Source: Synergistaceae bacterium
GTDB taxonomy: Bacteria > Synergistota > Synergistia > Synergistales > Aminobacteriaceae
Length of the DNA stretch: 64,000 bases
Assembly: GCA_018436725.1 (NCBI GenBank)
Contig: JAHDKT010000062.1
Coordinates: 32,768 to 96,767 of the forward strand
Reading direction: 5' to 3'
The position numbers were made by a program, and so were the translations under genes. The notes beneath the pieces were generated by a model, which was given only the letters and a program-made list of their open reading frames with translations, ran no database searches and was not told the DNA's origin. Of this stretch, positions 35,676 through 44,720 are shown piece by piece. How positions within the stretch are numbered: the first letter of the stretch is position 1; each line of letters opens with the position of its first letter.

Positions 35676-36223
35676 ACTTTCCGGTGAATGGAATCAACGC
35701 GGAAGAGGGGCGGGAGCCGGAAGAGCTTCTTGCCCGCATTCGCGAGGTTTTCGGCGAGGGAGCGGTCGTCGGGGTGCGCGCCCACGCCGAAGGGTTGAAG
35801 AACGAGGTGCAGTACCGGGACATCTGGATGTCGGTGCGGAAGGACCGTTTTCTGGAGATGATCGACGTGCTTGCCGAGTTCGATTTCCCGATGTTCCACG
35901 TGATGTCCGGGAACGACGACGGCGATGCGGTGACGCTGAACTATCATTTCGGAATATTTCAGTGCGCGGGGCGGAGGAAGCGTATCGGCGCGACCGTGAG
36001 CGTTTCTCTGCCGAAGGAGGATCTTGTCGTCCCGTCGCTCTTCTCGCGTATCCCCGGCGTTGAATACAGCGAGCGAGAGATGCGGGAGATGCTCGGCATC
36101 CGTTTCGACGGACTGCCGAATACGGCGCTCGTTTTCCTCCCGGAGGACTGGGACGAGGCCGTCAAGCCGTGGCGCAGGGACGAGACCGGACCGAAGCCCG
36201 AGAATGTACGGGAACTTTCCTAG
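35672..36223 (+). CDS. mbhK: MbhK subunit (NuoC-like)
   Basis: The 183-residue protein resembles the 30 kDa NuoC subunit, with a conserved end: SLFSRIPGVEYSEREMREML followed by GIRFDGLPN and a FLPEDWDE tail. It stabilises the contact between the large subunit and the membrane arm. It overlaps mbhJ by four bases. Confidence 0.87.
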   Translation: MNFPVNGINAEEGREPEELLARIREVFGEGAVVGVRAHAEGLKNEVQYRDIWMSVRKDRFLEMIDVLAEFDFPMFHVMSGNDDGDAVTLNYHFGIFQCAGRRKRIGATVSVSLPKEDLVVPSLFSRIPGVEYSEREMREMLGIRFDGLPNTALVFLPEDWDEAVKPWRRDETGPKPENVRELS

Positions 36224-36235
36224 GAGGGAGAACTT

Positions 36236-37462
36236 ATGGAAAAGAAATACACAATCCCAATAGGTCCCGTCCATGTCGGCCTGAAGGAACCCATCACCGC
36301 GTGGCTCGACCTCGAAGGCGAAAAGATCGTCGGGGCGACGGTACGCCCAGGGGCTATCCACCGCGGCATCGAGTTCATGGCGCGCGATCGGAACCCCATC
36401 CAGGTGATTTATCTTTCGGAGAGAATCTGCGGGATCTGCTCGTTCGCGCACGTGATCGCGTTCCTCCGCGCAGTGGAAGATGCTGCGGAATACCCCGTTC
36501 CGGTGCGGGCGCAGTACATCCGTACGCTTGTTCTGGAACTTGAACGTCTGCACTCGCATATCCTGTGGGCCGGCGTCGCCTGCTACTCGATAGGCTTCGA
36601 CTCCGCCTTCCACCTGGGGATGGTGCTCCGCGAGAAGGTGATGGACGTTCTTGAGGCGCTTTCCGGCAACAGGGTGAACTACGGCGTCGCCACGGTCGGC
36701 GGCGTGCGGTGGGATATCACCCCCGAGGTGGCCAAGGCCGTCAAAGAGATGGTGAAGTACTACAGGGCCGAGTTCGGCGCGTTCTACGACATCGTCACCG
36801 CGGATCCTATAGCGAAGGCGCGCATGCGGAACGTCGGCGTGCTCACCGCGGACGAGGCCGTGCGGTACAACGCCGTGGGCCCGACGGCCCGCGCAAGCGG
36901 CATTCGGTGCGATATCCGCGAGATGTCTCCCTACGAGGCGTACGCCGACTTCAACGTGAAGGCGATCGTTCCGCAGGACTACTATGGGAAGGCGTACGGC
37001 GACGTGTTCGACCGCTTCCTCGTGCGCGTGCTCGAGGTCCAGCAGTCGCTGAATATCGTCGAACGGGTCATGGAGGGTCTTCCCGAGGGCGAGATCGTCC
37101 ACGAGAAGAATCTGAACAAGGTGCTCGCGACGCTGAAAAAAGCCGAAGGCACGGGGTGGGGCGTCATCGAAGCCCCCAGAGGCGACGACACGCACATCGT
37201 CCATCTGAAGGCGGGCGACGAGAACGTGAACTGGTGGAAGGTGCGCGCCCCGACGTATGCGAACGCCGTTTCCTGGCCCCTGATGTTCCGTAACAACGAG
37301 CTGGCCGACGCGCCGCTCATCATCAACAGCATCGACCCCTGCATCTCGTGCATGGAGCGTATGCTCGTCACGGACGCCGCAAACGGCGACAAGAAGGTCG
37401 TCACCAGGGCGGAGCTTCTGGAAATGAGCAGGGAGAAAACAAGGAGGCTGATGCAGAAATGA
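36236..37462 (+). CDS. mbhL: [NiFe] hydrogenase large subunit (MbhL, NuoD-like)
   Basis: The 408-residue protein keeps both nickel-ligand motifs: Cys65-Gly-Ile-Cys68 in SERICGICSFAH and Cys369-Ile-Ser-Cys372 in DPCISCMER. That pattern marks a true hydrogenase of the Mbh type rather than a complex I subunit or a sulfane reductase, which differ in one or both motifs. A 36-residue tail follows the last Cys; such a tail may be trimmed on nickel insertion. No hyp maturation genes are in the window. ATG at 36236 follows GGAGGGAG. Confidence 0.94.
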   Translation: MEKKYTIPIGPVHVGLKEPITAWLDLEGEKIVGATVRPGAIHRGIEFMARDRNPIQVIYLSERICGICSFAHVIAFLRAVEDAAEYPVPVRAQYIRTLVLELERLHSHILWAGVACYSIGFDSAFHLGMVLREKVMDVLEALSGNRVNYGVATVGGVRWDITPEVAKAVKEMVKYYRAEFGAFYDIVTADPIAKARMRNVGVLTADEAVRYNAVGPTARASGIRCDIREMSPYEAYADFNVKAIVPQDYYGKAYGDVFDRFLVRVLEVQQSLNIVERVMEGLPEGEIVHEKNLNKVLATLKKAEGTGWGVIEAPRGDDTHIVHLKAGDENVNWWKVRAPTYANAVSWPLMFRNNELADAPLIINSIDPCISCMERMLVTDAANGDKKVVTRAELLEMSREKTRRLMQK

Positions 37463-38451
37463 TCGCGAGCATTATGCGCCTCGTCGCCGGTACGGCGCTC
37501 ATGCTTCTCGTCGTCGTCCTGGCGTTCCTCTACGACGGAGCGGACAGGATAATCGGCGCCCGTATGCAGCGCCGCATCGGGCCGCCCCTTCTGCAGCCGT
37601 TCCTTGATCTGTTGAAGCTCCTCGGCAAGGAGAACATCGTGCCGCGCAGAGCCGTTCCGTGGGCGTTCAACGGAGCGCCGTGGGTGGCTGTCGCAAGCAT
37701 GCTTCTCGTCTTCCTCTACATCCCCGTAGGTTCCCTGCCGCCGGTGCTTGGCGTGCACGGGGATATGATTCTGATAATCTATCTCCTTGGACTTTCCGGC
37801 GTGGCGATGGCGGTGGGCGGCTTCGCCAGCGGAAACCCGATAGCGAACGTGGGCGCGCAACGAGAGATGATCCTGATGATGAGCTACGAACTCCCGCTCG
37901 CCGTCGTGATCGCGACGCTCGCATGGTTTGCGCGCAAGACCGGTATGCCGGGGGACCCCTTCAACCTGGAGACGTTCGCTGGAATGTCGGTCTGGGGCAT
38001 GACCGGCAAGGTCGGCTTCATCGGCGTGCTCTGCCTTCTTATCTCCCTCGTGCTCGTGGTTCCCGGCGAGACGGGGAAGGGGCCGATGGATATTCCCGAG
38101 GCGAAGACGGAGATCCTCGACGGTCTCATCATCGAATACTCGGGAAGAAACCTCGCCATGTTCAAAATCACCTTCGCGCTGCGGGCCCTTGCACTCTCCG
38201 CTCTGATCACGGCGCTCTTCTTCCCGTGGTCTCCCGCGTCCTTCCTTCGCCTGGGCGGCGTCTTCCTCTTCGCCTTCGACTTCTTCTGGTTCTGGGTGAA
38301 GGTCTTCGTGGTGCAGGTCTTCGTTGTCACGCTGATGCGGACGGCGTTCGGCAGGTTCAAAATCTGGCAGGCGTCCGAGTTCTATCTCATCAAGGTCGCG
38401 GGTCTGTCCATCGCCGGGATGATCCTCGCGTCCCTGAGCCTGACCGTATAG
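37459..38451 (+). CDS. mbhM: MbhM membrane anchor (NuoH-like)
   Basis: The 330-residue protein with eight membrane segments is the NuoH-like anchor of the hydrogenase module. Conserved parts are RMQRRIGPPLLQPFLDLLKL after the first segment, the AQREMILMMSYELPL loop and DIPEAKTEILDGLIIEYSG, which line the entry to the ion path. ATG at 37459 overlaps the mbhL stop by four bases. Confidence 0.93.
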   Translation: MIASIMRLVAGTALMLLVVVLAFLYDGADRIIGARMQRRIGPPLLQPFLDLLKLLGKENIVPRRAVPWAFNGAPWVAVASMLLVFLYIPVGSLPPVLGVHGDMILIIYLLGLSGVAMAVGGFASGNPIANVGAQREMILMMSYELPLAVVIATLAWFARKTGMPGDPFNLETFAGMSVWGMTGKVGFIGVLCLLISLVLVVPGETGKGPMDIPEAKTEILDGLIIEYSGRNLAMFKITFALRALALSALITALFFPWSPASFLRLGGVFLFAFDFFWFWVKVFVVQVFVVTLMRTAFGRFKIWQASEFYLIKVAGLSIAGMILASLSLTV

Positions 38452-38467
38452 GAAGGGGTGGAACGGA

Positions 38468-39088
38468 ATGATCACCAGAATGCTCTTCCAACTGCTGCGT
38501 CAGCTCCGGCAGAAGGTCTTTACGAACCCCTTCCCAGTGGCGCAGATGCCCGATTCGCTGACGGACGCGCTGCAGGCCGCCGAAAAAGGGTGGATCGAAC
38601 TGAACCCTCCCGTAGGCGTGAACGACCGTTTCCGCGGACGGCTGAACTACGACAAGAGCGCCTGCATCGGCTGCAAGCTCTGCATCAAGGTCTGCCCGGC
38701 GAACGCGACCGAGTTCCTTCCCGAGGAGAAGAAGATTCAGATCCATACGGACAGGCGCTGTTTCTGCGCCCAGTGCGTCGAAATCTGCCCTGTGAAATGC
38801 CTTGCAATGTCGAAGGAGTTCCTGATTTCTTCGTACGACCGGAAAGCGCAGATCGTCGTCGACACGGGGAAACCAGAGGGCGCCGCTGCGGCCCCGGCGG
38901 CGAAGACCGTGTACAGAATCGACCCCGAAAAGTGCATCGGCTGCACGAAATGCGCACGCAACTGCCCCGTCCCCTGTATCGAGGGGAAGGTGAAGGAGAA
39001 GCACGTCATCGACGAATCGAAGTGCATCGGCTGCGGTAAGTGCGCCGAAGTCTGCCCGAAGGACGCCGTTGGTTCGGTGGAAGTGTAA
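38468..39088 (+). CDS. mbhN: Ferredoxin-like subunit MbhN with four Fe-S motifs
   Basis: This subunit brings electrons from reduced ferredoxin. The 206-residue protein has the usual two motifs (Cys66-69-72-76 and a second set at Cys98, 100, 103, 107) and then, after an Ala/Pro-rich linker (~136-146), two more sets (Cys156-159-162-166 and Cys186-189-192-196). Archaeal MbhN has only two clusters and about 140 residues. The second set reads CxCxxCxxxC: position 97, where a Cys is expected, is Arg, with Cys at 98. ATG at 38468 is used. Confidence 0.9.
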   Translation: MITRMLFQLLRQLRQKVFTNPFPVAQMPDSLTDALQAAEKGWIELNPPVGVNDRFRGRLNYDKSACIGCKLCIKVCPANATEFLPEEKKIQIHTDRRCFCAQCVEICPVKCLAMSKEFLISSYDRKAQIVVDTGKPEGAAAAPAAKTVYRIDPEKCIGCTKCARNCPVPCIEGKVKEKHVIDESKCIGCGKCAEVCPKDAVGSVEV

Positions 39089-39115
39089 CGGCGGACTCCG
39101 TCGGTGAACAGAGCG

Positions 39116-39149
39116 AAGGCGGGCCTTCTTTTTCGGAGGCCCGCCTTTT
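39116..39149 (+). terminator. Terminator between mbhN and gltX
   Basis: A perfect 10-bp stem (39116-39125 with 39138-39147) with T-runs on both sides could serve both converging transcripts. It ends the Mbh operon. Confidence 0.85.
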
Positions 39150-39174
39150 CCATGTCCGACGGCGGCGTCGTACG

Positions 39175-40491
39175 CTACTCGACGAAGTTGAAGTGCGCGA
39201 GTCGTTTTCGCACCTCGTCGCGCCCGAGGTGCTCCGCAACCTCGAAGACCCCCGGACTCACCTTCATACCGGTGATGCCCAGGCGAAGCGGCATGGCGAT
39301 GTCCTTCATCTTCACGTCGTTGGCGGCGCTCCACTCGCGGGTGAACTCCTCCATGACGGGGGCTTTCCACTGTTCCAGCGCAAGCAGATCGGCGTTGAAC
39401 CGTTTGAGGACGGCACGCTGTTCCTCGCCGATCTCCGAGCCGTCGTACCGCTCTTTGACCGGGTCGAAGGTGAGGAAGTAGTCCGAGTAGCCGGCAGCCT
39501 CCTTCGCGGTCTGTCCCCTGCCGCAGAGAACCACGAGCGACTGGGCGAGGTACTCTCTGGAGTGCGCGTCCACCGGAAGCCCCATCTCCCTCCAGAAGGG
39601 CTCGACGAGCGCAAGCCGATCATACGGGGGGAGGCGCTTCAGATGCTCCTGGTTGATGTAGTTCAGCTTGTCCATATCGAATACCGACGGTTTCTTGATA
39701 ACCCGCGCGAGGTCGAAGAGCTTCGTCGCCTCCTCGCGGGAGAAGATTTCGTTGTTCTCGCCGGGCGACCAGCCGAGCAGCGCGAGGAAGTTGAAGACCG
39801 AGTCGGGCATGTACCCCATGTCGCGGTACTCGTAGACGCTGGTGGCGCCGTGGCGTTTGGAGAGCTTCTTCTTGTCCTTGCCAAGGATCATCGGAAGATG
39901 GGCGAAGGTAGGGTACTCCCAGCCGAGCGCGTCGTAGATCAACAGCTGCTTCGGCGTGTTGGAGATGTGGTCTTCGCCGCGGATGACGTGCGAGATCCCC
40001 ATCGTGTGGTCGTCCACGACGACGGCGTAGTTGTAGGTGGGCATGCCGTCGCTCTTGATCATGACCACGTCCTTCAGTGTATCGCTCTGCATCTCGATAC
40101 GGCCGTAAACCATGTCGTCGAAGGCGAGCGTCACACCCTGCGGCACCCTGAAGATCACCGCGTCGCCTTCGCGATACGCCTTCCCCTCGTCAAGAAGTCG
40201 TTCCGCCGCCTCGCGGTAGGTCGAGAGGCGTTCGGACTGTCTGTAGGGGCCGAACGGGCCGCCCGTGTCGGGGCCCTCGTCCCAGTCGAGGCCGAGCCAC
40301 TGCATGCCCGACATTATGGTGTCTTCGTACTCCTTCGTGGAGCGCTCCCTGTCGGTGTCCTCGATGCGGAGGATGAACTTCCCTCCCGTGCGCCGCGCCC
40401 ACAACCAGTTGAAGAGAGCCGTGTGGCCGCCGCCGATGTGAAGCGCGCCCGTTGGGCTCGGTGCGAATCGAACCCGTACCGTGTCTGCCAT
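39175..40491 (-). CDS. gltX: Glutamyl-tRNA synthetase
   Basis: GltX charges tRNA-Glu. The 438-residue protein has the class I motif FAPSPTGALHIGGGH at its start and KKLSKRHGA as the KMSKS element near residue 230. At 438 residues it is about 30-50 shorter than many bacterial GltX; the C-terminal helical domain is reduced. ATG at 40491 (complement) has GGGGAGG upstream. It is divergent from polA. Confidence 0.94.
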   Translation of the reverse strand: MADTVRVRFAPSPTGALHIGGGHTALFNWLWARRTGGKFILRIEDTDRERSTKEYEDTIMSGMQWLGLDWDEGPDTGGPFGPYRQSERLSTYREAAERLLDEGKAYREGDAVIFRVPQGVTLAFDDMVYGRIEMQSDTLKDVVMIKSDGMPTYNYAVVVDDHTMGISHVIRGEDHISNTPKQLLIYDALGWEYPTFAHLPMILGKDKKKLSKRHGATSVYEYRDMGYMPDSVFNFLALLGWSPGENNEIFSREEATKLFDLARVIKKPSVFDMDKLNYINQEHLKRLPPYDRLALVEPFWREMGLPVDAHSREYLAQSLVVLCGRGQTAKEAAGYSDYFLTFDPVKERYDGSEIGEEQRAVLKRFNADLLALEQWKAPVMEEFTREWSAANDVKMKDIAMPLRLGITGMKVSPGVFEVAEHLGRDEVRKRLAHFNFVE

Positions 40492-40615
40492 TTCAGTTCC
40501 TCCCCGATGTTTCGTCTTGCCGTTCATTGTGTGTGCATGAAATCCCACAATAAGTTATTATAACCTAGTTGGACGCAGAAAAAACCAGTCGGATAAAAAA
40601 GGCAGGCGGAACGAT

Positions 40616-43177
40616 ATGAGCGCACCGGACAGGAAAAAACTACTGCTCGTGGACGGGCACGGGCTGGCTTTCAGAGCCTTCTACGCCGTCCGCGAACTGA
40701 ACGCGCCGGACGGGACGCCGACGAACGCGATCGTCGGTTTCTTCAATATGTTCCAAAAAATCAGGGACGAGTGGAACCCAGACCTCTGCGGCGTCGTTTT
40801 CGACGCGCCGGGGCCGACCTTTCGCCACGAGGCGTACGCCGAATACAAGGCTGGAAGAAAGCCGACGCCCCCCGAGTTCAAAACGCAGCTCCCCATCATC
40901 CTCGAACTGCTCGACGCCATGGGTGTTCCCGTGGTGGCGCGAGAGGGCGTGGAGGCGGACGACGTGCTCGCTTCCTGCGCGTGCGCAGCGGCGGCGAGGA
41001 ATTTTGAGACGCTGATTCTCTCTTCGGACAAGGACATACTTCAGGTACTCGACAGGGACGTTGTCGTTCTCCGCCCGCAGACGGGCATAAGCTCGTTCCG
41101 GACGATGGACGGAAAGGCTTTCGAAGAGGAGTACGGATTCACCCCCGCGTCGATGCCCGACTACCTCTCGCTCCTCGGAGATTCGGTCGACAACGTCCCC
41201 GGCGTCCCCGGAGTGGGGGAGAAGACCGCGAAAAAGCTTCTTTCGGATTACGGGACGCTTGAAGGTATTTTCGAGAACCTGGACGAGCTGAAAGGCGCGC
41301 TCAGGAAGAAGATGGAGGAGCACCGCGACCAGGCATTCAGAAGCCGCGAGCTGACGCGCCTTCTTTGCGATACCGAGGAAGATCTCTCCGTCTTCGAGCC
41401 GCGCCCGGTGGATGCCGAACGATTGTTGTCGAAGTTCCGCGCCCTCGGATTGAAAAGTCTTGCCGCGAAGTTCCAATTCACGGAGCCCGCCGAAGCGGCG
41501 CATGAACACACGAAGGATATCCAGCTCCGCGAGGTTCCGGCGGAGGATGTCGCGACGGCGGAGAACCTGCTCCTCCTCCCCGTGATCGAGGGGAAATACC
41601 CGTTGCATCTGTCGGTCTCGGAACTGCTCTGCCTTGATGAAAACGGGGGGTTCCGGCGCTTTACGACCGAGGAGACGTCGCGCCTTCTCACCCGTTTCGG
41701 AGAGCGTTCCGCAGGCAGCGTGCTTCTACCCGACTTCAAAGAGGCTGCCGCCTGTTTTGGATCGGCCGTCCTCCCCGTAGGACGAGTGCGTGATTTCAAG
41801 ACGGCGCACTACCTTCTCCATCCGGATGCGAACGCGCACCTTCCCGAGGCGGTGATTCCGGGGTATGAATCGCTGTCGCTTGCCGAGAGAGGAGCGGCGA
41901 TAGCGGCGGAATACGCCGGAATGGAAAGGGAGCTTGCGAAGCGCTCGGGACTGCCCGAACTGATGCGCTCGGTGGACATCCCGCTGATTCCCGTACTGGT
42001 GGATATGGAGCAGTACGGCCTGTCCTGCTCCTCGGAAAAATTCCTGGCGCTGGAAAAGGACCTGTCCATGAGGCTGTACGGCATCGAGGAGGAGGTCGCG
42101 TCGAAGGCGGGAGAGCGGATCAACCTGAACTCGCCGAAACAGGTGGCGTGGCTTCTCTTCGAAAAGCTCGGACTTCCCGCGGGGAAGAAGACGAAGACCG
42201 GGTTCTCTACCGACATCTCCGTGCTCGAAGGCCTTTCGGCCCTTGGACGCCCCTTCGACGAGGTGCCGAACCTCCTGATCGAACACAGAGAACTCGCGAA
42301 GATGCTCTCCGGATTCGTCCAGCCGCTGACGAAAGCCGCGGAGGCGGGAAACGGAGTGATCCACGGTATCTTCGAACCGGCCGTGACGGGGACGGGCCGC
42401 CTGAGCAGCAGGGAGCCTAACCTCCAGAACCTCCCCACGTTCGGGGAGTGGTCGAAGAGGGTGAAGGAGGGACTTCTTCCTCACTGCGAGGAGAGAATGT
42501 TCGTGGCGGCGGACTACTCGCAGATCGAACTCCGGATTCTTGCGCACCTCTGCGGCGACAAGCGCCTTCTCGACGCCTTCGCCGCCGGACGGGACATCCA
42601 TACGGAGACGGCCTCGTGGGTGTTCTCCACGGAACCGGAACTTGTGACCTCGGAGCTGCGGAGGGTCGCCAAAATGATCAACTTCGGCCTTCTCTACGGA
42701 ATGAGCGCCTTCGGCCTCGCCCAGCGCCTCGCGATAGGACGCCAGGAGGCCGGCGACATCGTCAGGCGCTACTTCGACGCCCTTCCGGGGGTCAAGGAGT
42801 ATCTGGATGCCAGCTACACCGAGGCGAAGGAGCGGGGGTACACGCGCACCGTCGCGGGGCGCATCAGGCCTCTCGCCGAGGTCTCCGTCAGTCCGCGCGA
42901 CCGGGACGCGCTGCGCAGGGTCGCTGTGAACACGCCGATTCAGGGGAGCGCCGCGGATATCGCCCGCAAAGCGATGGTGGACTTTGCACGCCGCTTCCCG
43001 AAGAACGGCAGCGTTCGCCTGGTGCTTCAGGTGCACGACTCGCTCGTCTGCGAGTGCGGGCGGGAAGATGCCCCGATGGTGGAAACCGAGCTGATGAAGG
43101 TCATGGAGAACGCGGCCGTTCTCTCCGTTCCCCTCAAAGTGGAGGCGAAAAAAGGAGGAAATCTCGCCGAGGTTTAA
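40616..43177 (+). CDS. polA: DNA polymerase I
   Basis: PolA fills gaps in repair and removes primers. The 853-residue protein has a full 5'-3' exonuclease domain (LLLVDGHGLAFRAFYAV at the start, then SSDKDILQ and GVGEKTAKKL), a middle domain, and a polymerase domain with DYSQIELRILAHL, RRVAKMINFGLLYGMS and QVHDSLVCE. In the middle domain I find no DxE proofreading motif where FDTET is expected (residues ~315-330 read LLLLPVIEGKYPLHLS), so 3'-5' exonuclease activity is probably lost, as in Bacillus and Thermus enzymes. Confidence 0.95.
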   Translation: MSAPDRKKLLLVDGHGLAFRAFYAVRELNAPDGTPTNAIVGFFNMFQKIRDEWNPDLCGVVFDAPGPTFRHEAYAEYKAGRKPTPPEFKTQLPIILELLDAMGVPVVAREGVEADDVLASCACAAAARNFETLILSSDKDILQVLDRDVVVLRPQTGISSFRTMDGKAFEEEYGFTPASMPDYLSLLGDSVDNVPGVPGVGEKTAKKLLSDYGTLEGIFENLDELKGALRKKMEEHRDQAFRSRELTRLLCDTEEDLSVFEPRPVDAERLLSKFRALGLKSLAAKFQFTEPAEAAHEHTKDIQLREVPAEDVATAENLLLLPVIEGKYPLHLSVSELLCLDENGGFRRFTTEETSRLLTRFGERSAGSVLLPDFKEAAACFGSAVLPVGRVRDFKTAHYLLHPDANAHLPEAVIPGYESLSLAERGAAIAAEYAGMERELAKRSGLPELMRSVDIPLIPVLVDMEQYGLSCSSEKFLALEKDLSMRLYGIEEEVASKAGERINLNSPKQVAWLLFEKLGLPAGKKTKTGFSTDISVLEGLSALGRPFDEVPNLLIEHRELAKMLSGFVQPLTKAAEAGNGVIHGIFEPAVTGTGRLSSREPNLQNLPTFGEWSKRVKEGLLPHCEERMFVAADYSQIELRILAHLCGDKRLLDAFAAGRDIHTETASWVFSTEPELVTSELRRVAKMINFGLLYGMSAFGLAQRLAIGRQEAGDIVRRYFDALPGVKEYLDASYTEAKERGYTRTVAGRIRPLAEVSVSPRDRDALRRVAVNTPIQGSAADIARKAMVDFARRFPKNGSVRLVLQVHDSLVCECGREDAPMVETELMKVMENAAVLSVPLKVEAKKGGNLAEV

Positions 43178-43194
43178 ACGAAATCGCTCTTCTG

Positions 43195-43203
43195 TGGTAC
43201 AAT
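43195..43203 (+). promoter_or_regulatory. Extended -10 promoter before the SurA-like gene
   Basis: TGGTACAAT, an extended -10 form, starts 18 bases after the polA stop and about 50 bases before the coding start. The -35 region is only TTTAAA-like. Confidence 0.45.
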
Positions 43204-43252
43204 TCTCCCTTGGAGCTTGGATATTCGAAAGAGAGGAAGATGTCCGTTGTTG

Positions 43253-44326
43253 ATGAGAACCCTGAGATCCCAGGTACGCTGGATCATGATCGCGATCGTT
43301 GTTCTGTTTGTGCTCTCCGTTTTCGGAATGTACGGTTTCGACGGCGCCCGGAGGGGCCGTCCCCAAGCCGGAGAAGGCGGCGACTACGTCGTGGCCGAAA
43401 TCGACGGCAAACCCGTTATGCGTTCCGCGCTGGACCAGAGCGTGCGGAACTACGTGGAGAGGATGAACGTCCGCGAGATAAAGCCGGAGGATATTCCGCA
43501 TCTCTATCAGGCCACGCTCGAGAGCCTTGTGATCAACCACCGTCTTGCGCTGGAGGCCGAACAGTCGGGGCTGAAGGCTACGGACGCCGAGCTTGACGCC
43601 GCCGTGCGCGAAGTGAGCGAACAGTTCCCCACCAGGGAAGCCTTCATGCAGTACCTCGACCAGACCGGCGTAAAAATGGCCGCCTTCCGCGACAATCTGG
43701 CAACGCAGATCGTCCAGCAGAAGATGGTCGAGCGCGCCTCCGCAGGCGTCGCGGTGACCGACGAGGAGACCCTCGATTTCTACGAGAAGACGAAGGCGCT
43801 CTTCTTCCATTCGCCTGCCGGATACAGGATGGACTATGCGAGGCTGAAGAACGAAGCCGCCGCGGTCGGGATCGTGGAAGCGGTCGAAGCGGGAACGGAG
43901 TGGAAGGCGGTGTGGGAATCCGTGGTTTCCGACGACATTATCGAGCGGACTCCGGAGACCGGTCCCGTGTTTGTCGCCGAGTCGAACTTCAAGGAGCAGC
44001 TCGCCGTCTTCGCCGATCTTGAAATCGGGAAGATCGGAGGCCCGGCGCTGATTACGAGCGACGACTACTTCATCGGCGTCAAGCGCGAGAAGGTCGAAGA
44101 GACCACCGTTCCCTTCGACGAGGTGAGCGGCGACGTCAAAGCCCTTCTCACCGAGGAGAAACGGCGCGAAGCCCAGTCAACCTTCTTCAGGGAGCTTCGA
44201 GGGAAGGCTTCCGTGGTCATCCACGATTTCGAACTCTTCCCCAAGCCGGAAGCGCCGAAATCTCCGGTCGTCGAAGAGGCGTCTCCGGACGTGGCGCCTG
44301 AATCGGGCGAAACTGAAAAGAAATAA
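43253..44326 (+). CDS. SurA/PpiD-like envelope chaperone
   Basis: The 357-residue protein begins with one membrane segment (WIMIAIVVLFVLSVFGMYGF) and continues as a periplasmic SurA_N-type helical domain at about 55-195 (EIDGKPVMRSALDQSVRNYV), followed by a divergent PPIase-like region and a Pro/Glu-rich tail. It probably helps fold exported proteins. ATG at 43253 is used, but two TTG codons just before it fit the spacing from GAGAGGA better, so the start may be 43247. A diderm envelope is implied. Confidence 0.75.
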   Translation: MRTLRSQVRWIMIAIVVLFVLSVFGMYGFDGARRGRPQAGEGGDYVVAEIDGKPVMRSALDQSVRNYVERMNVREIKPEDIPHLYQATLESLVINHRLALEAEQSGLKATDAELDAAVREVSEQFPTREAFMQYLDQTGVKMAAFRDNLATQIVQQKMVERASAGVAVTDEETLDFYEKTKALFFHSPAGYRMDYARLKNEAAAVGIVEAVEAGTEWKAVWESVVSDDIIERTPETGPVFVAESNFKEQLAVFADLEIGKIGGPALITSDDYFIGVKREKVEETTVPFDEVSGDVKALLTEEKRREAQSTFFRELRGKASVVIHDFELFPKPEAPKSPVVEEASPDVAPESGETEKK

Positions 44327-44349
44327 TCGCCTTTTTTGTGGTTTGCCTA

Positions 44350-44378
44350 TTGACATGAATTCCGACCTTTTATAGAAT
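44350..44378 (+). promoter_or_regulatory. Promoter of the tRNA-Ser gene
   Basis: TTGACA at 44350-44355 and TAGAAT at 44373-44378 with an ideal 17-base spacer. The tRNA starts 17 bases after the -10. Confidence 0.8.
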
Positions 44379-44394
44379 AGACCGCGCTGTTTGT

Positions 44395-44489
44395 GGTGGG
44401 TTGGCCGAGTAGGTCGAAGGCGCTCGCCTGCTAAGCGAGTAGGGGGGCTTAAACCTCCCTCGAGGGTTCGAATCCCTCACCCACCGCCA
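44395..44489 (+). tRNA. tRNA-Ser (GCT)
   Basis: The 7-bp acceptor stem pairs GGTGGGT at 44395 with ACCCACC near the 3' end, followed by discriminator G and an encoded CCA. The anticodon GCT is at 44430-44432 in the loop CTGCTAA. A long variable arm (stem-loop around AGGGGGGCTTAAACCTCCCT) marks it as a class II serine tRNA. Confidence 0.97.
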
Positions 44490-44522
44490 CTTTGAAAACA
44501 GCGTTTCTTTTCTCCGGGGTTC

Positions 44523-44551
44523 TTGCCAAGCTCGAAAGAGAGTGCTACAAT
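44523..44551 (+). promoter_or_regulatory. Promoter of the tRNA-Arg gene
   Basis: TTGCCA at 44523-44528 and TACAAT at 44546-44551 with a 17-base spacer, 46 bases before the tRNA. Confidence 0.75.
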
Positions 44552-44597
44552 TCCTCGGGTGTTCGGAAGAAGACAGGAACCACTTCGGAACAGACGC

Positions 44598-44674
44598 GCG
44601 CCGGTAGCTCAGATGGATAGAGCGGCGGTCTACGGAACCGCAGGTCACGAGTTCGAATCTTGTCCGGCGCGCCA
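44598..44674 (+). tRNA. tRNA-Arg (ACG)
   Basis: The acceptor stem pairs GCGCCGG with CCGGCGC, followed by G and encoded CCA. The anticodon ACG is at 44632-44634. The first base must be deaminated to inosine by TadA to read CGU, CGC and CGA; tadA is in this window at 50370. Confidence 0.97.
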
Positions 44675-44687
44675 TATTGTTAACATC

Positions 44688-44720
44688 ACCGGAATCCTAT
44701 GCGGGATTCCGGTTTTTTTT
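44688..44720 (+). terminator. Terminator after tRNA-Arg
   Basis: A perfect 10-bp stem (44688-44697 with 44704-44713), six-base loop and eight T. Confidence 0.9.

Noticed and set aside
36236..37462. Complex I (NuoD) or sulfane reductase (MbsL) large subunit
   Set aside because: Both CxxC nickel motifs are intact, which fits a hydrogenase.
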